From: Thozetella sp. PMI_491
Taxonomy: Eukaryota; Ascomycota; Sordariomycetes; Chaetosphaeriales; Chaetosphaeriaceae
Length of the DNA stretch: 64,000 nucleotides
Assembly: GCA_021432635.1 (NCBI GenBank)
Contig: MU270016.1
Location: forward strand, 311,608-375,607
Direction of reading: 5' to 3'
The position numbers were made by a program, and so were the translations under genes. Shown piece after piece: positions 1 through 12,430 of this stretch. Below the pieces are notes generated by a model, which saw only the letters and a list, made by a program, of their open reading frames with translations, was not told where the DNA came from and ran no database searches. The number at the start of each line of letters is the position of its first letter. Position 1 is the first letter of the stretch.

Positions 1-1084
1 CTTCTCTCGAGCCCCACCGACGATAATACTGCCATCGAGCCGAGGGATGAGATACTCGTACCGAGTCGGCGACCAGCGGAGAATGTATGAGTTGGATAAA
101 AGCGGGGACGGCGTCTTGTCTGACACAATATGGCTGCAGATGCCGCGTACCGGGACGATCTTTTCACTGAACTCCGGCAAGACAGATGATGTATACCCGT
201 TGGTAGCAAATACGACTTTCCTAGCCTTGACAGAGCCTCGGTCTGTCGTGACTACAAAGAAGCCATCTGCATCGGCCTCTGCGGTGACGCTGGTGACAGG
301 TGTATGGGTCTGCAGGTTGACACCAGCTTCTACAGCTTTCCTCAGTAAGTGCACGATGAATTTATAGGGCCAAATAGACCCCGCGGTGTAGGTGATGCAG
401 CTCAAGGCTCCCTTTACGCCCGAATGCTTCCGTAACGTGAGTAAAAAGAACATTGCAAGGGAACAGTTGATTCGTCTTACTTGTTCAGCTTCCGAGCCTT
501 CGGTGAGAAAAACATCCTTCATGTGCGGAGCGCCATACTGGCTCATCCGCTCGTACCTGTCCCGCATCCTCTTGGATGCCAAGTCACTCAGGGCTACATC
601 GCAGCAGCGGGTCAGTACGAAATCGCATTGAACTCTTTCTTCCTCGACGACTTTCTTCACGGCGGGGACGTGCGCGGCCTCGAAGGCAGCGAGCTCGGCG
701 CCGGCCGCGGGCCCATACACCTCTGCGACAACTCCAGGCCCGTTATACGGATCCGGCTTCAGGTGGCCACCTTTAAGCGCGGGTCAGTGCTTGCCACGGC
801 CCTGTAGGAGACAAGAGATGGGTTGGTCTACCATTGCGCCCAGTTGCCCCGGAGCATGCTTGGCGCGCCTCAAGAATTAAGATTGAAGGCGCTGCGGTTT
901 CGCGTTCCTCGCACCCTTTCAAAAGGTGGTAAGCCGTCGAGCTTCCGGCGTAGCCAGCGCCAATAATGGCAATGTCGATCGTGCCAGGCAGCTCGGGGGT
1001 GCTGCGGTGGTTGTCAATGGCTTCGGGCTTGGATCGCCAAAACGAGACCGTGGAGTTGGCCACCGGCAATTTGGAGGGTGGCAT
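1..1084 (-). CDS. FAD-dependent oxidoreductase (DAO family), 3' end beyond window
   Basis: This gene starts at 1084 and continues off the left edge, so it is C-terminally incomplete. Exons are 1084-832, 770-481 and 411-<1. The introns 771-831 and 412-480 both end in AG and restore the frame. The N-terminus has the Rossmann FAD-binding motif GAGYAGSSTAYHL. The first intron interrupts the family motif SGATGRNGGHLKPD, which is rebuilt only after splicing and so supports the model. The last exon carries VRGTCSH and a tail ending IPRLDGSIIVGG, both typical of DAO-type oxidases of amines or amino acids. The substrate cannot be told. No signal peptide is visible, so it is probably cytosolic or peroxisomal; the C-terminus that could carry a peroxisomal signal is outside the window. 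Confidence 0.85.
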
Positions 1085-2032
1085 CTTTACAAGAAATGGG
1101 CACTTTTGGGACCGGGAGGTGCTCGATTAGTTACGGCAGGCCCTGTGATTGTTTAGCACAGCATATAAGGCGGCAATCTGCCTCCCCGCTCGAGCAATGC
1201 GAGTGCGGAGCTAGGCTTACGACTAGGCTTACGATGGAGCGGTACACGCGATGATTGTCCACGACTCCACGCGTGTCCGCCCCGCACTAACTGGTTCATC
1301 GTTGGCTATCGGGGCCGGTCGGACATGCCGCGCCGCATGGTCCTGAGCACTACCATGATAAGGTCGCGTGGTTGCGGGGTACCGTACCTTGCCGCCACCG
1401 GACCGGTGCATCCTGGCCTGCTGCAACTTCAGTTGGCGTCCAAGGCACGAGTCATTTCTGTAATTCATTCTGGTTGCCAAGCCAGTCAAGGTACCTTTGC
1501 GAAAGTAGATGATAAACCATTTCTAACCTGTTTATGGCAGGACCTCCAATTGTAACCTAGTGCCAAACAGCGCTAGATAATGCAACAGGGGAACATCTTT
1601 GTAGCTTTCTTCCCAACAACTTGTAGGCGTTGATTGGGTGGCTTTTCTGCCCCAAGGAAAGAAGTGGCACAGTGGAAACACCAATTGTCTACAAACCTTC
1701 AACCTTTCCCCCCTCTATCACGCCGATGCTACAGCTGTGATTCTGGCTTTACGTGCTGAGTGTGTATATAGACCATTTCAGCGACGGCTCCACTCTACGT
1801 CTCCAGTCAGATGCTTCAGTCTTAAATCTTGATAGTCTCAGTTTAATTACAATGACAGCCATGTGGTTGTACTGTGGCATTTACAAGAGAGAGGACCAAT
1901 AGCATAAAATTGCACTGGCGACCCTATATATCGATCCACGGGTGTAAAAAAAAATTCACACTAGATGCAGCAGCACTCGCATGATACGTCGTCTTCCCAA
2001 CTATGTCCTTCTGCGTACGGGTTCCATACACA
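1085..2032. other. Intergenic, no gene seen
   Basis: This is 5' flanking DNA of the oxidoreductase and 3' flanking DNA of the dehalogenase-like gene. Small open frames here have no recognisable domain or spliceable continuation. No RNA gene was seen. Confidence 0.5.
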
Positions 2033-2817
2033 TTACTTTGACGCCTCGATTATCTTGTCCGCCATGGCGGATAGCGTCTCCGCGACAACATCCATCTCTC
2101 CAAAGATATCATGGAGAGGCTCTCCCTCGAGGACGCTGCAGTATGCACCACGGAATCTAGGACAATATTTTAGCCCTGGCCGCCGCAGCGCCATTCGTAG
2201 GGATGGCAAGAGACCTACCCGACTGTCCTCGCAGTGCTGACATCCCACATGTGGGCAGCGGCAAACCATGGAGTCTTGCCATCGGCGGATAGCTTCTTTA
2301 GCACTGGCGCGTATGCCTCGGGCTGGGGCTTGGCTACACCCGCCGTGTCGCAAGAGAGAAGGTTCTCAGCCGGCATATCGACCCCGGCCTGTGCGAAGTA
2401 CCCGCCGACTCGCTTGATGTCGCCGGCTGTGAAGCACCACACAGTGAAGCCAGCATCCCGCAGCTTAGAGATACACTCTGCGGCCCCCGGCCGAGGCTTC
2501 AGCTTGTGCCACTCGGCCATGATATAGGCAAGGTCGTCGGGACTGGCGAACTTGCGTGGCTCCTCAATGCCGCCGTAGAGCAACATGCGATAAAACAGGC
2601 CCTCCACCACCTTGACGAAGGGGAGGTAGCGTCCGGACAGGCTAAGGTAGGTGTATTCGCGTTCTGCCGTCTCCAGCCAGCAGCAACCAAGAAGCTTTGG
2701 CTGAATGCCGGCTGCTCTGAGCCGGTCGCCGAAGCGGGTGTCTATCGCATCGAAGAGATTGTCGTACGAGAATATCGTCCCGACGACGTCGAAAACGACA
2801 TTTTTGCTTCCGGACAT
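2033..2817 (-). CDS. HAD-superfamily hydrolase, 2-haloacid dehalogenase type
   Basis: Two exons, 2817-2219 and 2156-2033, flank a 62-bp intron (donor GTAGGT, acceptor TCCTAG) and give 240 residues. The HAD motifs are in order: nucleophile motif FDVVGT with Asp10, motif II FTAGD, the lysine of motif III in AKPQPEAY, and motif IV AAHMWDVSTA. Splicing rebuilds the family signature ARTVGFRGAYCSV. The length and the DxxGT form match fungal proteins annotated as type II haloacid dehalogenase, but the true substrate is often unknown in that group. The protein is probably soluble and cytosolic. It is divergent from the permease at 3588, across about 770 bp of possible shared promoter. Confidence 0.85.
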
Positions 2818-3587
2818 GTTGTTCTCTGAAGGATGGCAAGGTGTCTCGCAACTAGAGATCAGCTCGAATAAGCAGAGACGTGTGTGCTGTAACTAGAGAG
2901 CAATGTGTCAAGCCAAGGCCTACGGTACCGAGGCTAGATAAGGGTGTGGAAACGGCCGGTTATCGGGATGTCGGATACGGCCGCACGCGACTGCGATTTC
3001 GACTGTAACAACTAGGTGTGCGATTCATGACAGTGCGTCATCTAGCATGATACCGGACACCGGGCCGGTAATCTCGCAAGTCAGACCCCCGCGGCAGGCC
3101 TACAAAGTATGTGATCATCGCGTCGGAAGCATACACCCTCCCCTCGGCTCACGCATATCGCGGGGTTGTATGGTGGACCACTACAGGTTATTCCCGTATC
3201 AACGCTCACCTATTCCACACCCAGGGACACCTTGGACGCATGCCCAGGCACTAGCCAAGAACCAAACCTTATTATGCCGTATCAATCCCAAAATGGCGCT
3301 AATGCAAGAACGGTAGGCCCAACGCCATCCACTGGGGTCCTTGACCACTATCGGAGTGGGTAGGGCAGACGACTGCTGTATCTTGTCGAGGGTGAGGGGT
3401 GCAAATAAGCGTTGATTGGAACGATAGGCAATAGCTACCTGGGAGGAGAGCCAATGCCACGGTCTATCAAGTATAATACCCCCCAATGTCGATGGGGCAC
3501 CCTGCTACTCGCCGTGGCGGTAGCGATCACCTCTCCTCCTTGTCCTCTTTGCTGTCCCTCTAGATCTTTCACAAGAAAATTGCAAAT
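2818..3587. other. Divergent promoter region
   Basis: This lies between the oppositely oriented dehalogenase-like gene and the amino acid permease. No coding sequence is supported. Both 5' regulatory regions must lie here. Confidence 0.5.
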
Positions 3588-5711
3588 ATGGCCGAAGAAA
3601 AGGTTCAAGCCGACGAAAAGCTCGGCAATGACCTGGAGCTCGGCCCGGTGCCCAGCCATGCAGCCGGTACTGTCGTTACTCCGATCAATGTCACGGTCAA
3701 CACCGTCGCGACCGCCGGTTATCACCGCCGCTTGACCAAGAGACAGATCATGATGATGACATTCGGTGCCGGAATCGGGACGGGCCTCTGGGTTGGAACC
3801 GGTCAGGCCCTGAAGGCTGGTAAGGGGCACATGATGTCCAGCGCTCGGAGGCAAAGCTGATAAAGACACAGCCGGGCCAGGAGGCATTGCCCTCGCGTAC
3901 ACGTGCCAATCGTAAGGATCGTGGCGCAGTGCTTCGCCGTGCTCAGTTAGACTGACTGCAAGATCCTATCTCTAGCTTCATTGTCTGGGCGCTGTACATG
4001 GCCATCGGCGAGATGACAACGTATCGGCCGGTACATGGCGGATTCATCCGGCAGGCTGCCGAGTATGTCGACCCAGCATTGGCTTTTGCTGAAGGCATCA
4101 ATTTCTGGTTTCTTGTGAGTTTACACCCAGTACCGCCCCTTTGGTCCCCCAACTCATGAATCTCGCCAACTCCTGTTTTTTCTCTGAATTAGTGGGTCAT
4201 GGTTATCCCTGCCGAGATAACCGCAGCTGTGAGCGTACTACAATTCTGGCCCGAGTCGAACAAAGTCCCTCTTGCGGCCTACATTACAATCTTCTTGGTC
4301 ATCACCGCGATTCCCAACATCTTCCCGGTCAAATGGTACGGGCATGTGGAGTACGGCATGTCATGGGTCAAGATCCTTGCCATCTTCATTGTCATCTTCT
4401 ACATGTTCATCATGGCCTCCGGCGGCGTGCCGGCCACGAACGGGCCTCTGGTTTTCACATACTGGAAAAATCCAGGCGCCTTCCACAATGGCATGAAGGG
4501 ACTGGCCCAGGCCTTTGTACAGGCTGCCTTCAGCTTCGGATCAGGTACCGAGGCACTCCTAGCTTCTCGCTGTAATGCAAACAGATAAATTTGCTGATCA
4601 TTTATATAGCTCAGCATATCGCCGTCATTGCTGGGGAAGCCATCCACCCTCGAAAGACGATCAAGTCCGTCGTCATGCCGATCTTCTGGAGGATCTTCCT
4701 CTTCTGTAAGCTCTTCCTGTATTATTTATCCCACTTTAGGGTCTCTTAGCTGACAATATCAGTTATTCTCAATATTTGGCTCGTTGGAATGGTCGTACCA
4801 TACGACGATAACGACTTAGTGAACGGCAAGGGGACCATTGGCAGCCCCTTTGTCATCGCTTTAAAGCGTGGCGGCCAAACAGGGTTGGCGCATGCTATCA
4901 ACGGTTTTATCTTCCTCACCGTGGTCAGCTGCGGCGTCACTAGCGTATACATCGCCAGTCGAGCTTTGACGGCGCTATCCGACATGAAACTCATCCATCC
5001 GGTGTTCGGTAAGAAGGATAGCAAGGGACGGCCTTGGCTCTCGTTGATTGTCTGCACTTTACTTGGTGGTGGGCTGTGCTATCTCAATCTCAACTCCACT
5101 GCGGTACAGGTATACAACTGGTTTGCATCGTTGGTATGTGACCCTTCCTAGGGAGAGGCCGAATTCGAGGAATAAACCAGAGAATATCTGACTGTGGAAT
5201 AGGTTTCCATCGCAACCTTCATGGGCTGGTTGACCATGTTCACAACCCACATCGCGTTTCGGAGAGCCCTCAAAGCACAAGGAATCGACCCCAAGACACT
5301 CCCATTCAAGGCCCCTTTTGCACCTTACTGCCAGTACCTCGCGATCTTGTTAACCGGCTTCGAGATGGGTTGCGAGTTCTATCTGGCTCTCTTCCCTAAT
5401 AATGAGCCGCCATCCGCCAAGGCTTTCTTCTCCATCTACCTCGCATTCCCACTTTTCTTTTTCGACTGTTTTATCTACAAGGTGAGGCTCCATCTCCAGT
5501 ACCTCACCTAGCACTATCACTTCTAATACACATCAAATAGTGGTGGTGTAAGACCAAAATTGTCAATCCAAAGGACGTAGACTTCAGCGAAGCGAGGATA
5601 TTTGACGAAGAAGACCGCATTGCCCATGAGGCCGAGTCCCAATCTGGAACAGTCAAGATGGCCAGGTATTGCGACCCGATAAGAACAATGAAGAATGTGG
5701 TGTTGGGATGA
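3588..5711 (+). CDS. Amino acid permease, yeast (YAT/GAP1-like) family
   Basis: Eight exons (3588-3819, 3872-3911, 3976-4114, 4193-4544, 4610-4705, 4763-5133, 5203-5481, 5541-5711) join with consistent phases to 559 residues, the usual size for this family. The cytosolic N-terminus is followed by the first membrane segment with FGAGIGTGLWVGTG. Next comes PGGIALAYT, interrupted by an intron right after the glycine-rich segment, and then MAIGEMTTYRPVHGGFI, all family hallmarks. About 12 hydrophobic segments are visible, and the protein should be a plasma membrane proton-coupled importer. The C-terminus is short and acidic (DEEDR). Substrate specificity cannot be read. The 40-bp second exon is easily missed by automatic prediction. 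Confidence 0.93.
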
Positions 5712-7235
5712 GACATTGCCCACGTCACAGACCGCGTCATGATATACTGCGTACCTTAGTCTCGTATGTAAAATTCGACTCTTCTCCATTTTGATTGGGG
5801 TTGAAGTATACAGAGTATTGATCTAGGTAAAGCTCGAACAAGACCAGGCCTAGGCTAAGGTAGCACGAATCACGACAGCAAACGCCCATAAGCGACAAGA
5901 GATCGAAGGTGTCGAAGCTATGATTGGAAATATCGTTATATTTATCCGCAGAAGTCGTTATTCTCTGTAGCGATATGATTTCGCAAACCTATGGCAATAA
6001 GCTCTATCATATAGTGCGCATCCAAGAAGCATGAGTCGGGTGAAGTGTCGCTGTCGGAGGCACGTAAGGCCATCAGCGTGGCTGATGCTTGGTTACCTCA
6101 GCGCGAGGTCAGAATAGCCTAGTGGGTCTCAAAACAGGCTCACTCTATTCGTGGTAATGAAAGTTGAGCCCCAAGACAAGGCAACAGCTAAGCCGTGGTG
6201 GTATCGACGCTGCTAAGGCGGTGAGATGTAGCCAGCCTTGGACGACGCATGTGAAGTACATCTTAGGCGCAGCAACCTATACCTTACACCAAGCAAAACA
6301 AGAAGAAATATCGATCATGATAGATGTTCTCAATCCGCCTCTAGCAAGCGATCAAAGGGCCTTCGGCGCACAGGAATAGGCCTGTTACCTTCGATTCGAT
6401 GGAGCGGCAGTAAGAGGCACCTTAGCCCAGCGTGCAAAATGGTAGCTAGGTTCATTCGGGGGCTGTATTCTATTTCTTAATGCCAAGGTCGAACAGCGTC
6501 TGTCCGACTTTTCCTCTTATGTGTTTTATAGAGATGGTCCGCACGCATCTTCTCGATCCGCAGCCAGGGAGTTCGCTGGGCGCCCATGGTCGAGATGTCC
6601 GGCCGAAGCATTCGGAAACATCCAGCGACTGCTCCAGCAGCTCGTGAGTCCAGGATCAATCTGCTTTAAAACTCGATGTGATCACGATGGGCGCTTCTGG
6701 ATCCAGGACTGGGAAAGGTATGGTTGCACTGCTGCCACGTAGGGGCGCTAGAATTTCTCCCCAGTCTTTTGAATGCCTAAAGCGGTCGAAAATGCCGAGG
6801 GTTAGTCCTGATCGAACCTTGGTGGGCAGGAAATTGCTGGACTAATGCACGCCGCTTCGAGCTGCTACAACGTTGAACTGCCTAAGCTGCATGACGAGCT
6901 GATTAAATATTAGAAGTTTTGGCAAATCCCCATGGGCTTGACCATCACCCACGGTGCTCCTGCATCAAGACATGAGGCGCATGATTGGCCGCCCAGACAA
7001 GAGTGATGACACCTGATTGATCAGTGACCCTGGTGAGTACTCGGCATGGACCCCCATTTCGGGTAATGATGACCTAGGAGGCCCCATCGGTCTTTTAGTA
7101 TCTGCCCTTGGCAAACCGTCTAACTATCTATCGATACCAAGGTATAAAATGCAGCCTAAAAGTGGTGCGCCCTGCTAAGGGAGCAATTGTTCTTCGAGTC
7201 TGTCGCCCAGTGCTTCAGACTTTTGCACACAGATC
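5712..7235. other. Intergenic, no gene seen
   Basis: About 1.5 kb with only short non-homologous open frames. It includes the 5' region of the P450 gene, with a TATA-like element near 7143. Confidence 0.5.
7143..7149 (+). promoter_or_regulatory. TATA-like box of the P450 gene
   Basis: The sequence TATAAAA lies 93 bp upstream of the P450 start codon at 7236, a plausible distance for a fungal core promoter. This is a motif match only. Confidence 0.4.
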
Positions 7236-8780
7236 ATGTCCGGCTACGTGTTCCTCCTCTTACTCTCCGGTTTACTCTTTCTCGTCTTCAAATTTTTGCC
7301 TCGAAGGGGACTCCCTCTCCCTCCAGGACCGAAGACCTATCCAATTGTTGGAAATATCCCGCAGCTGCCCACCAAGTTCCCCTGGAAGCAGTTCCACGAA
7401 TGGACGAAGCAGTATGGCCCTATCTTCCGGCTCCTTGCAGGCCGCGACACGATCATCGTACTAGGGAGCTACGAAACGGCCCATGAATTACTTGACAAGC
7501 GCAGCACAAACTTCAGCTCCCGGCCGTACATGCCCATGGCCGGGGAGCTGCTTTGCCACGGAATGCACACCTTGCTCCGGCCTTGGGATGCGCAGTGCAA
7601 GTTACACAAGCGAATGGCGGCGCCGTTGCTTTCTACCGCAGCATCAAGACGATACATTCCGCTTCAGGAGCTAGAGAGCCTACACATGCTGCGAGAGCTA
7701 CACAACAGTAATGATTTTGTCCCAGCCCTCCATCGCTATGCCGCAAGTGTTATGTTCTCTCTTGTGTATGGGTTTCGTATTGAGACTCTCAACGACCCGG
7801 CCATGTTGGCGGCTCACGAGATTCAGAAGAATTTCACGACTTCCATGAAGCAGGGCTACTGGGCGGTGGATGCAATCCCTGCCCTGCGTCACCTCCCGGA
7901 GTGGATGGCGCCGTTCAAACAAAAAGCTCGGAGATGGTACGAGTTTGAGTCAAGACGCCACCTGGAAAATCTACACCAAGCGCGGAATCGCCCTGCATGG
8001 AACTGGACCAAGGAGCTTTTGGCATCGAAAGAGGCAAATGAGGTGCCTGAGCTGGAGATTGCGTACGACGCTGGCATTCTTGTAGATGCTGGGCTCGACA
8101 CCACCGGCCAGACGCTGGAGATGTTTGTGATGATCGCCATAAACCACCCAGAAAAAGTAGCTCTGGCCCAAACCGAGCTAGATCGCATTGTTGGGCGAGA
8201 CCGGCTGCCTACCTTCAACGATAGTTCCAGTCTGCCGTACGTCAGCGCCTTCATCGAAGAGGTTTTGCGGTGGCGCCCTTTAGTCGTTGCGGGTGTTCCT
8301 CATTCCAATCTCCATGAGGACACCTATATGGGCTATCGGATACCCAAAGGTAGCGTTGTGATTGCCACATCTTGGTCTATCCATATGGACCCAAGCATTT
8401 ACGGAGACCCCGAGGCGTTTCGTCCAGAGCGATGGCTAGAGAAGGGAGATGAACCACTTCCCAACGTATCCTTCGGCTACGGTCGGCGTATATGCGCCGG
8501 AATGACCATCGCCCGACAATCTGTCTTCACAGTTATCTCACGCTTGTTGTGGTCATTCGATATCCAAGCACCATTAGACCAGTTTGGCAAGAGAGTGCAG
8601 GTTGATCCCATGGCCTTGACAGACTTTTTCGTGATAAAGCCCGAGCCTTTCCAGGCAACATTCACTCCCAGGCACAACAGGACACTCAAGGTTCTCTCTA
8701 AAGGCTTGGAAAATAGCGAGGCTGATCTTGGCAAGCTCCTGGACTCGATCCACGCATCAGACGTAACGAAGGATGGCTGA
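7236..8780 (+). CDS. Cytochrome P450 monooxygenase, intronless
   Basis: A single uninterrupted frame encodes 514 residues. It has an N-terminal membrane anchor (about residues 3-20) followed by the proline hinge LPLPPGP. The I-helix oxygen-activation motif is AGLDTT near residue 288, the ExxR motif EVLR is at 342-345, and the haem-binding loop FGYGRRICAG has Cys420. The protein should sit on the ER membrane facing the cytosol. The overall style resembles fungal secondary-metabolism P450s of the O-methylsterigmatocystin oxidoreductase-like group, but no specific reaction can be assigned. Most fungal P450 genes have introns, so a complete lack is slightly unusual. It is convergent with the unknown gene at 8980. 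Confidence 0.95.
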   Translation: MSGYVFLLLLSGLLFLVFKFLPRRGLPLPPGPKTYPIVGNIPQLPTKFPWKQFHEWTKQYGPIFRLLAGRDTIIVLGSYETAHELLDKRSTNFSSRPYMPMAGELLCHGMHTLLRPWDAQCKLHKRMAAPLLSTAASRRYIPLQELESLHMLRELHNSNDFVPALHRYAASVMFSLVYGFRIETLNDPAMLAAHEIQKNFTTSMKQGYWAVDAIPALRHLPEWMAPFKQKARRWYEFESRRHLENLHQARNRPAWNWTKELLASKEANEVPELEIAYDAGILVDAGLDTTGQTLEMFVMIAINHPEKVALAQTELDRIVGRDRLPTFNDSSSLPYVSAFIEEVLRWRPLVVAGVPHSNLHEDTYMGYRIPKGSVVIATSWSIHMDPSIYGDPEAFRPERWLEKGDEPLPNVSFGYGRRICAGMTIARQSVFTVISRLLWSFDIQAPLDQFGKRVQVDPMALTDFFVIKPEPFQATFTPRHNRTLKVLSKGLENSEADLGKLLDSIHASDVTKDG

Positions 8781-8979
8781 TGAGTTGGACCTACCAGTTG
8801 AGTGATACACAGTCTTCTAGGCAACATCTAAACCGGAATAATCTCCGAAACAACAATTATACGATCCTTGAAATAGGCTTGGGCATGTTGAAGGTGAAAT
8901 TCTGTTTTAATTCGGCTGTGAGTCGATATTGTGGTGTACCGATGTCGTCTATATACAAGCGGCACCCATATTTGGAGTC

Positions 8980-10293
8980 TCAAATGACCGCCCTGTATTT
9001 ACCGCCAGCCACAACTATATCGACTGTATCCGGGGATGATAGACATACAGGCCGCGCCGAACGATCGTAAATCTCATGTGGGATACGTGCGTTATCTTCG
9101 GCACTGCCAAATATTTCGGACACGCTACCCGGGCACCAGTATGCCCCAAGGGTCTGGAGGCTAACCCGGTACGTACCATCTCCGAGCCTCAAGTTCGAAA
9201 CCATAGTTTCGACGTTGACACTCTTGACAAGCGGCTTTCCTGGCTCCAGAGTTGTGAAGTGACGTCTCATGGGGCGTATGTCGGCGTTGCCGGCCATAAC
9301 ACCGGAGCACGCCGGCCGCTTATAAACTGCCGCCACATTACCTGTATCGATATGAGTCAGAGAAAAGCTGTAAATGGCAGCCCCATCCGTCGTGCTTGTT
9401 ATGCGCGGTCTGTCATCTATCTCAGGCTGAGCGGGGGCTCTTGAGAACAAGTAACGTTGACGACCACTAGACTGAATTGAGATAGGTTCTTGATGCCGGC
9501 TCACAATCGAGAGTGAAATCACACATTCAGAAGGATTCTATCAAGTTGTAAGCAAGCATGTTAGCACTAGTAGTGAGATAGATTTTACCACGCCCTCGTC
9601 TGCTCCTCTCCCAAGTGGCTCCCACGCCATACGGATCTCGACTGTTGGCGGGACGACAAGAGACGAGGCCGTCCAGAACAGCGCTCTTCCCGTCCCCGGA
9701 GTTTTGGCGACTAGATTTGTACGCTCTGATGGCCAAGCGGGTTTTCCATCGACCAGAAGCTCGCTGGGATCACCGTAGGCCCACCACGAGATACCTAATC
9801 GGCCTTGGTCAAGTCGTATAGAATACTTTGTCCTCGGTTTAAGCAGCTTCGCCAATGGACTGCTTACCGGTACCGGTACCGTGAGCCCCTGGGCTACCCT
9901 CGTGCGATGGCCCTTGGGCTTCGGATCCAGCCGATAGATATGGGTTCTAGAGGGTGGTGGGTTGAAGCCCATTGCACGCAAGTCGACCTCAGAACCCGCG
10001 TCGTCATCATACAAGCGAAGCAGTCCATTTCCGAGGGCAAATGGCACGTCGAAGACAGACCCCGACATGTCAAACAGAAGTGATTTGTCGTCGGCCGCGC
10101 CCATGCCGGCATATCGGCAAAGGTGAAATACTATACTAAATGGCAAGCCACCGGAAAGATCGAACTTCAAGTACTCGCTGCTGACTACGACGTAAAGTCT
10201 GACATCTCCTCTTGCAGACTGCTCGTCATACTCGTTGTGCCCATTGTCGACGGGTCTGTGGGTTCCTGGGGCGCGCTCAAGCTTTGTCTCCAT
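8980..10293 (-). CDS. Conserved fungal protein of unknown function
   Basis: Two exons (10293-9589 and 9537-8980) join across a 51-bp intron in phase 0 to give 420 residues. There is no signal peptide or membrane segment. The middle part contains LKPRTKYSIRL and LGISWWAYGDPSELL. I recall this WWAYG arrangement from many fungal hypothetical proteins, but I cannot give it a function. The C-terminal half ends VDIVVAGGKYRAVI and looks like a beta-rich domain. It is convergent with the P450 gene, 199 bp apart. Functional linkage to the P450 is possible but not shown. Confidence 0.8.
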
Positions 10294-11900
10294 AGGGTAC
10301 TGCTGTCAATCGTTTCTGTAGATTGTGCTGAAAGGAAAAGGGAAGGGTGAGTTCCCCGATTTTGCATCTCGTGACGTATGCCAGATTGCATTGATGACTC
10401 ATAAGCTCCTCGATATTAGAAGGGTTATGCTACTAAACAACGCGCAGGCCTAATTGCTGCTGCGTAAGGTAGTAATTTTTGCGCTCCAATGGCAGCCGCC
10501 TACTTAGATATCTAAGGTAGGTAGTTACATAGGCTTGCGTTTGGCAAGATAGATAAGGCAACTTGACTAGGGGCATTGAATCCTGCCTGTGGTGTTCATT
10601 TGGCAGGCACAGAGCAATTACACCGCCCACGCACTGTGCGTCCACCCCACAGCTGATGAATGCACCGTCATTACCTTTGTAGCAGTCGGGTTGAGGAATT
10701 TTCTACTGTTTCCCTCCCGCCAATTTCACCATCGCGTTTAAGCCCCATCAACAGTTTTCCTGAAGCGTACAATTCAGGAAGGGTGTCCTCAGTAGAGCCG
10801 TGCGAGATACGAGGATATAGGGGTCAGCGCGTACCTGGTGGTGTTGCACGTGATGCGCGACCTGCTTTTAGTCTTAGCGGCAGAGAGGAGCTCAACGTAA
10901 CGATTCATTACTCGTGTACGGTTCCAACGACATAATATTGCGGCACAGTTTCTTGGCCCGAGAAATTGCAACGTAACCAAACGTGACTGTTGCACGGCCC
11001 AAAACGCCTCAATCGATAGCTTCTTTACCCTTGAATAGACAGTAGGGTCGATTCGATTGGCACTTATGGGTTACAAATTGTGTTCCAAAGATTGCTGGAC
11101 GTTGTTATTTTAATGCGGCCACCGAGAACTTGCTAGTTGCGGTGCATAGTGCTGCCCAGGGATACGTATTACTATTGAACGCGTCCCCTTTGTGGCAGTT
11201 GATCTATCCTCTCATTTCACCTCGAGTTTCACGAGCCGTATCGTAGTTGCGATAGTATGTGACTCTCTCTCACCTCATGCACTGCAAATTATAGTTGAAG
11301 TTTAATTAGGGCAACTTCTTGCGCGGTGGCGGTTTCGTGCGAAAATATAATACCCAAGGATCCTTGTGGCGTTCGGGGGGTGGCAATATGGTTTCGAATC
11401 TCCAATTAACATCCGATTGAACACGAAGAGGATGGCTATTGCTTCCTACATGAGTGGACGCCTAGCCTTCGGGTTACATTCTATAGGTAGCGGAGCATCG
11501 GCTAACCATGCTAGGAGGTCAGAGTATAGTTATGCTGCACGTCCCTATAATGCTTGGATCCTTCCAGAAAACCCACTACGAAAGCAGTTGTACGCTGCGA
11601 TTAGGGTTGTAGTGCGGTCTCCGAGTCGTTTCGCGAGATGCTCAATGTGTATCCCTCAAGATTCATATCGTGATGCACTAGCAAGAACCGTTTAACCCAT
11701 GCGCAGAGCAGGATGTGCGGGGCCAGACGCCCGTATAGGCTTCCCAAAGAGGTGTTTGCGAAAAGTATTTAAGCAATAGCTGTGCCATAACTCATGGACG
11801 TATCCAAGACGCAGCCCCGTCCAGCATATCAAGCCAATCCTGCCTCATCATTCATTACATATTTTGTTTGCGAGCTTAGACTCATCACTAGCCATTCGCA
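10294..11900. other. Intergenic, no gene seen
   Basis: 1.6 kb with only short, non-homologous open frames. It includes a few AGGTA-like low-complexity tracts near 10515. The 5' region of the RlpA-like gene has a TATTTAAG element near 11766. Confidence 0.45.
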
Positions 11901-12430
11901 ATGTTCTTCAAGCTTGCTACCGTCGTTTTCGCTCTTGCCGGGAGCGCCATCCCGGTTCTCGGTGCCCCTTTCCCCGAGGCCGAGGCGGCCGTTACTTTGA
12001 ACGCTACCGAGACAGATGGCAACTTCCAGATTGCGGCTGCCACGGAGAAATACGGCCGCGGAACTGTGTACTTGCAGAACGGAGTGGCTGGCTCGTGCGG
12101 CGCCGTCCATGCAGACGGCGACTATATCGTTGCGCTGAGCCACGCTTACATGCAGCATCAGTACAAAAACTACCACTGCGGAAAGCGGGTTCGAGTCTAC
12201 AACACTGGAAGTGACGATGTGAACGTCAAGGGCAAGGGTCTCAATGTCGTTGCCGTGGTGGCTGACTCCTGTGATGGCTGCGGCACCGATGATATCGACC
12301 TCTCCATAGGTGCCTGGAACAGCGTGACCCAGAAATCAGCATACAGTGTCTTCAAGGCGCAGTGGTATGTTTTCATATCCTATCTCGAAGGAAATATACT
12401 CATGAACCTCATAGGCACTTTATGGACTAG
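11901..12430 (+). CDS. Small secreted RlpA-like double-psi beta-barrel protein
   Basis: Exons 11901-12364 and 12415-12430 give 159 residues. The second exon supplies only the last residues after QW (HFMD, then stop), matching the aromatic C-terminus usual in this fold. The signal peptide covers residues 1 to about 21, ending VLG before APFPE. The mature part has the glycine-rich start YGRGTVYLQNG, paired cysteines (SCGAV, HCGKR, DSCDGCG) and the acidic DDIDLS turn of RlpA/barwin/expansin-like barrels. Fungal members of this group are extracellular and often expressed on host or at the cell wall. No enzymatic activity is implied. Confidence 0.85.
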
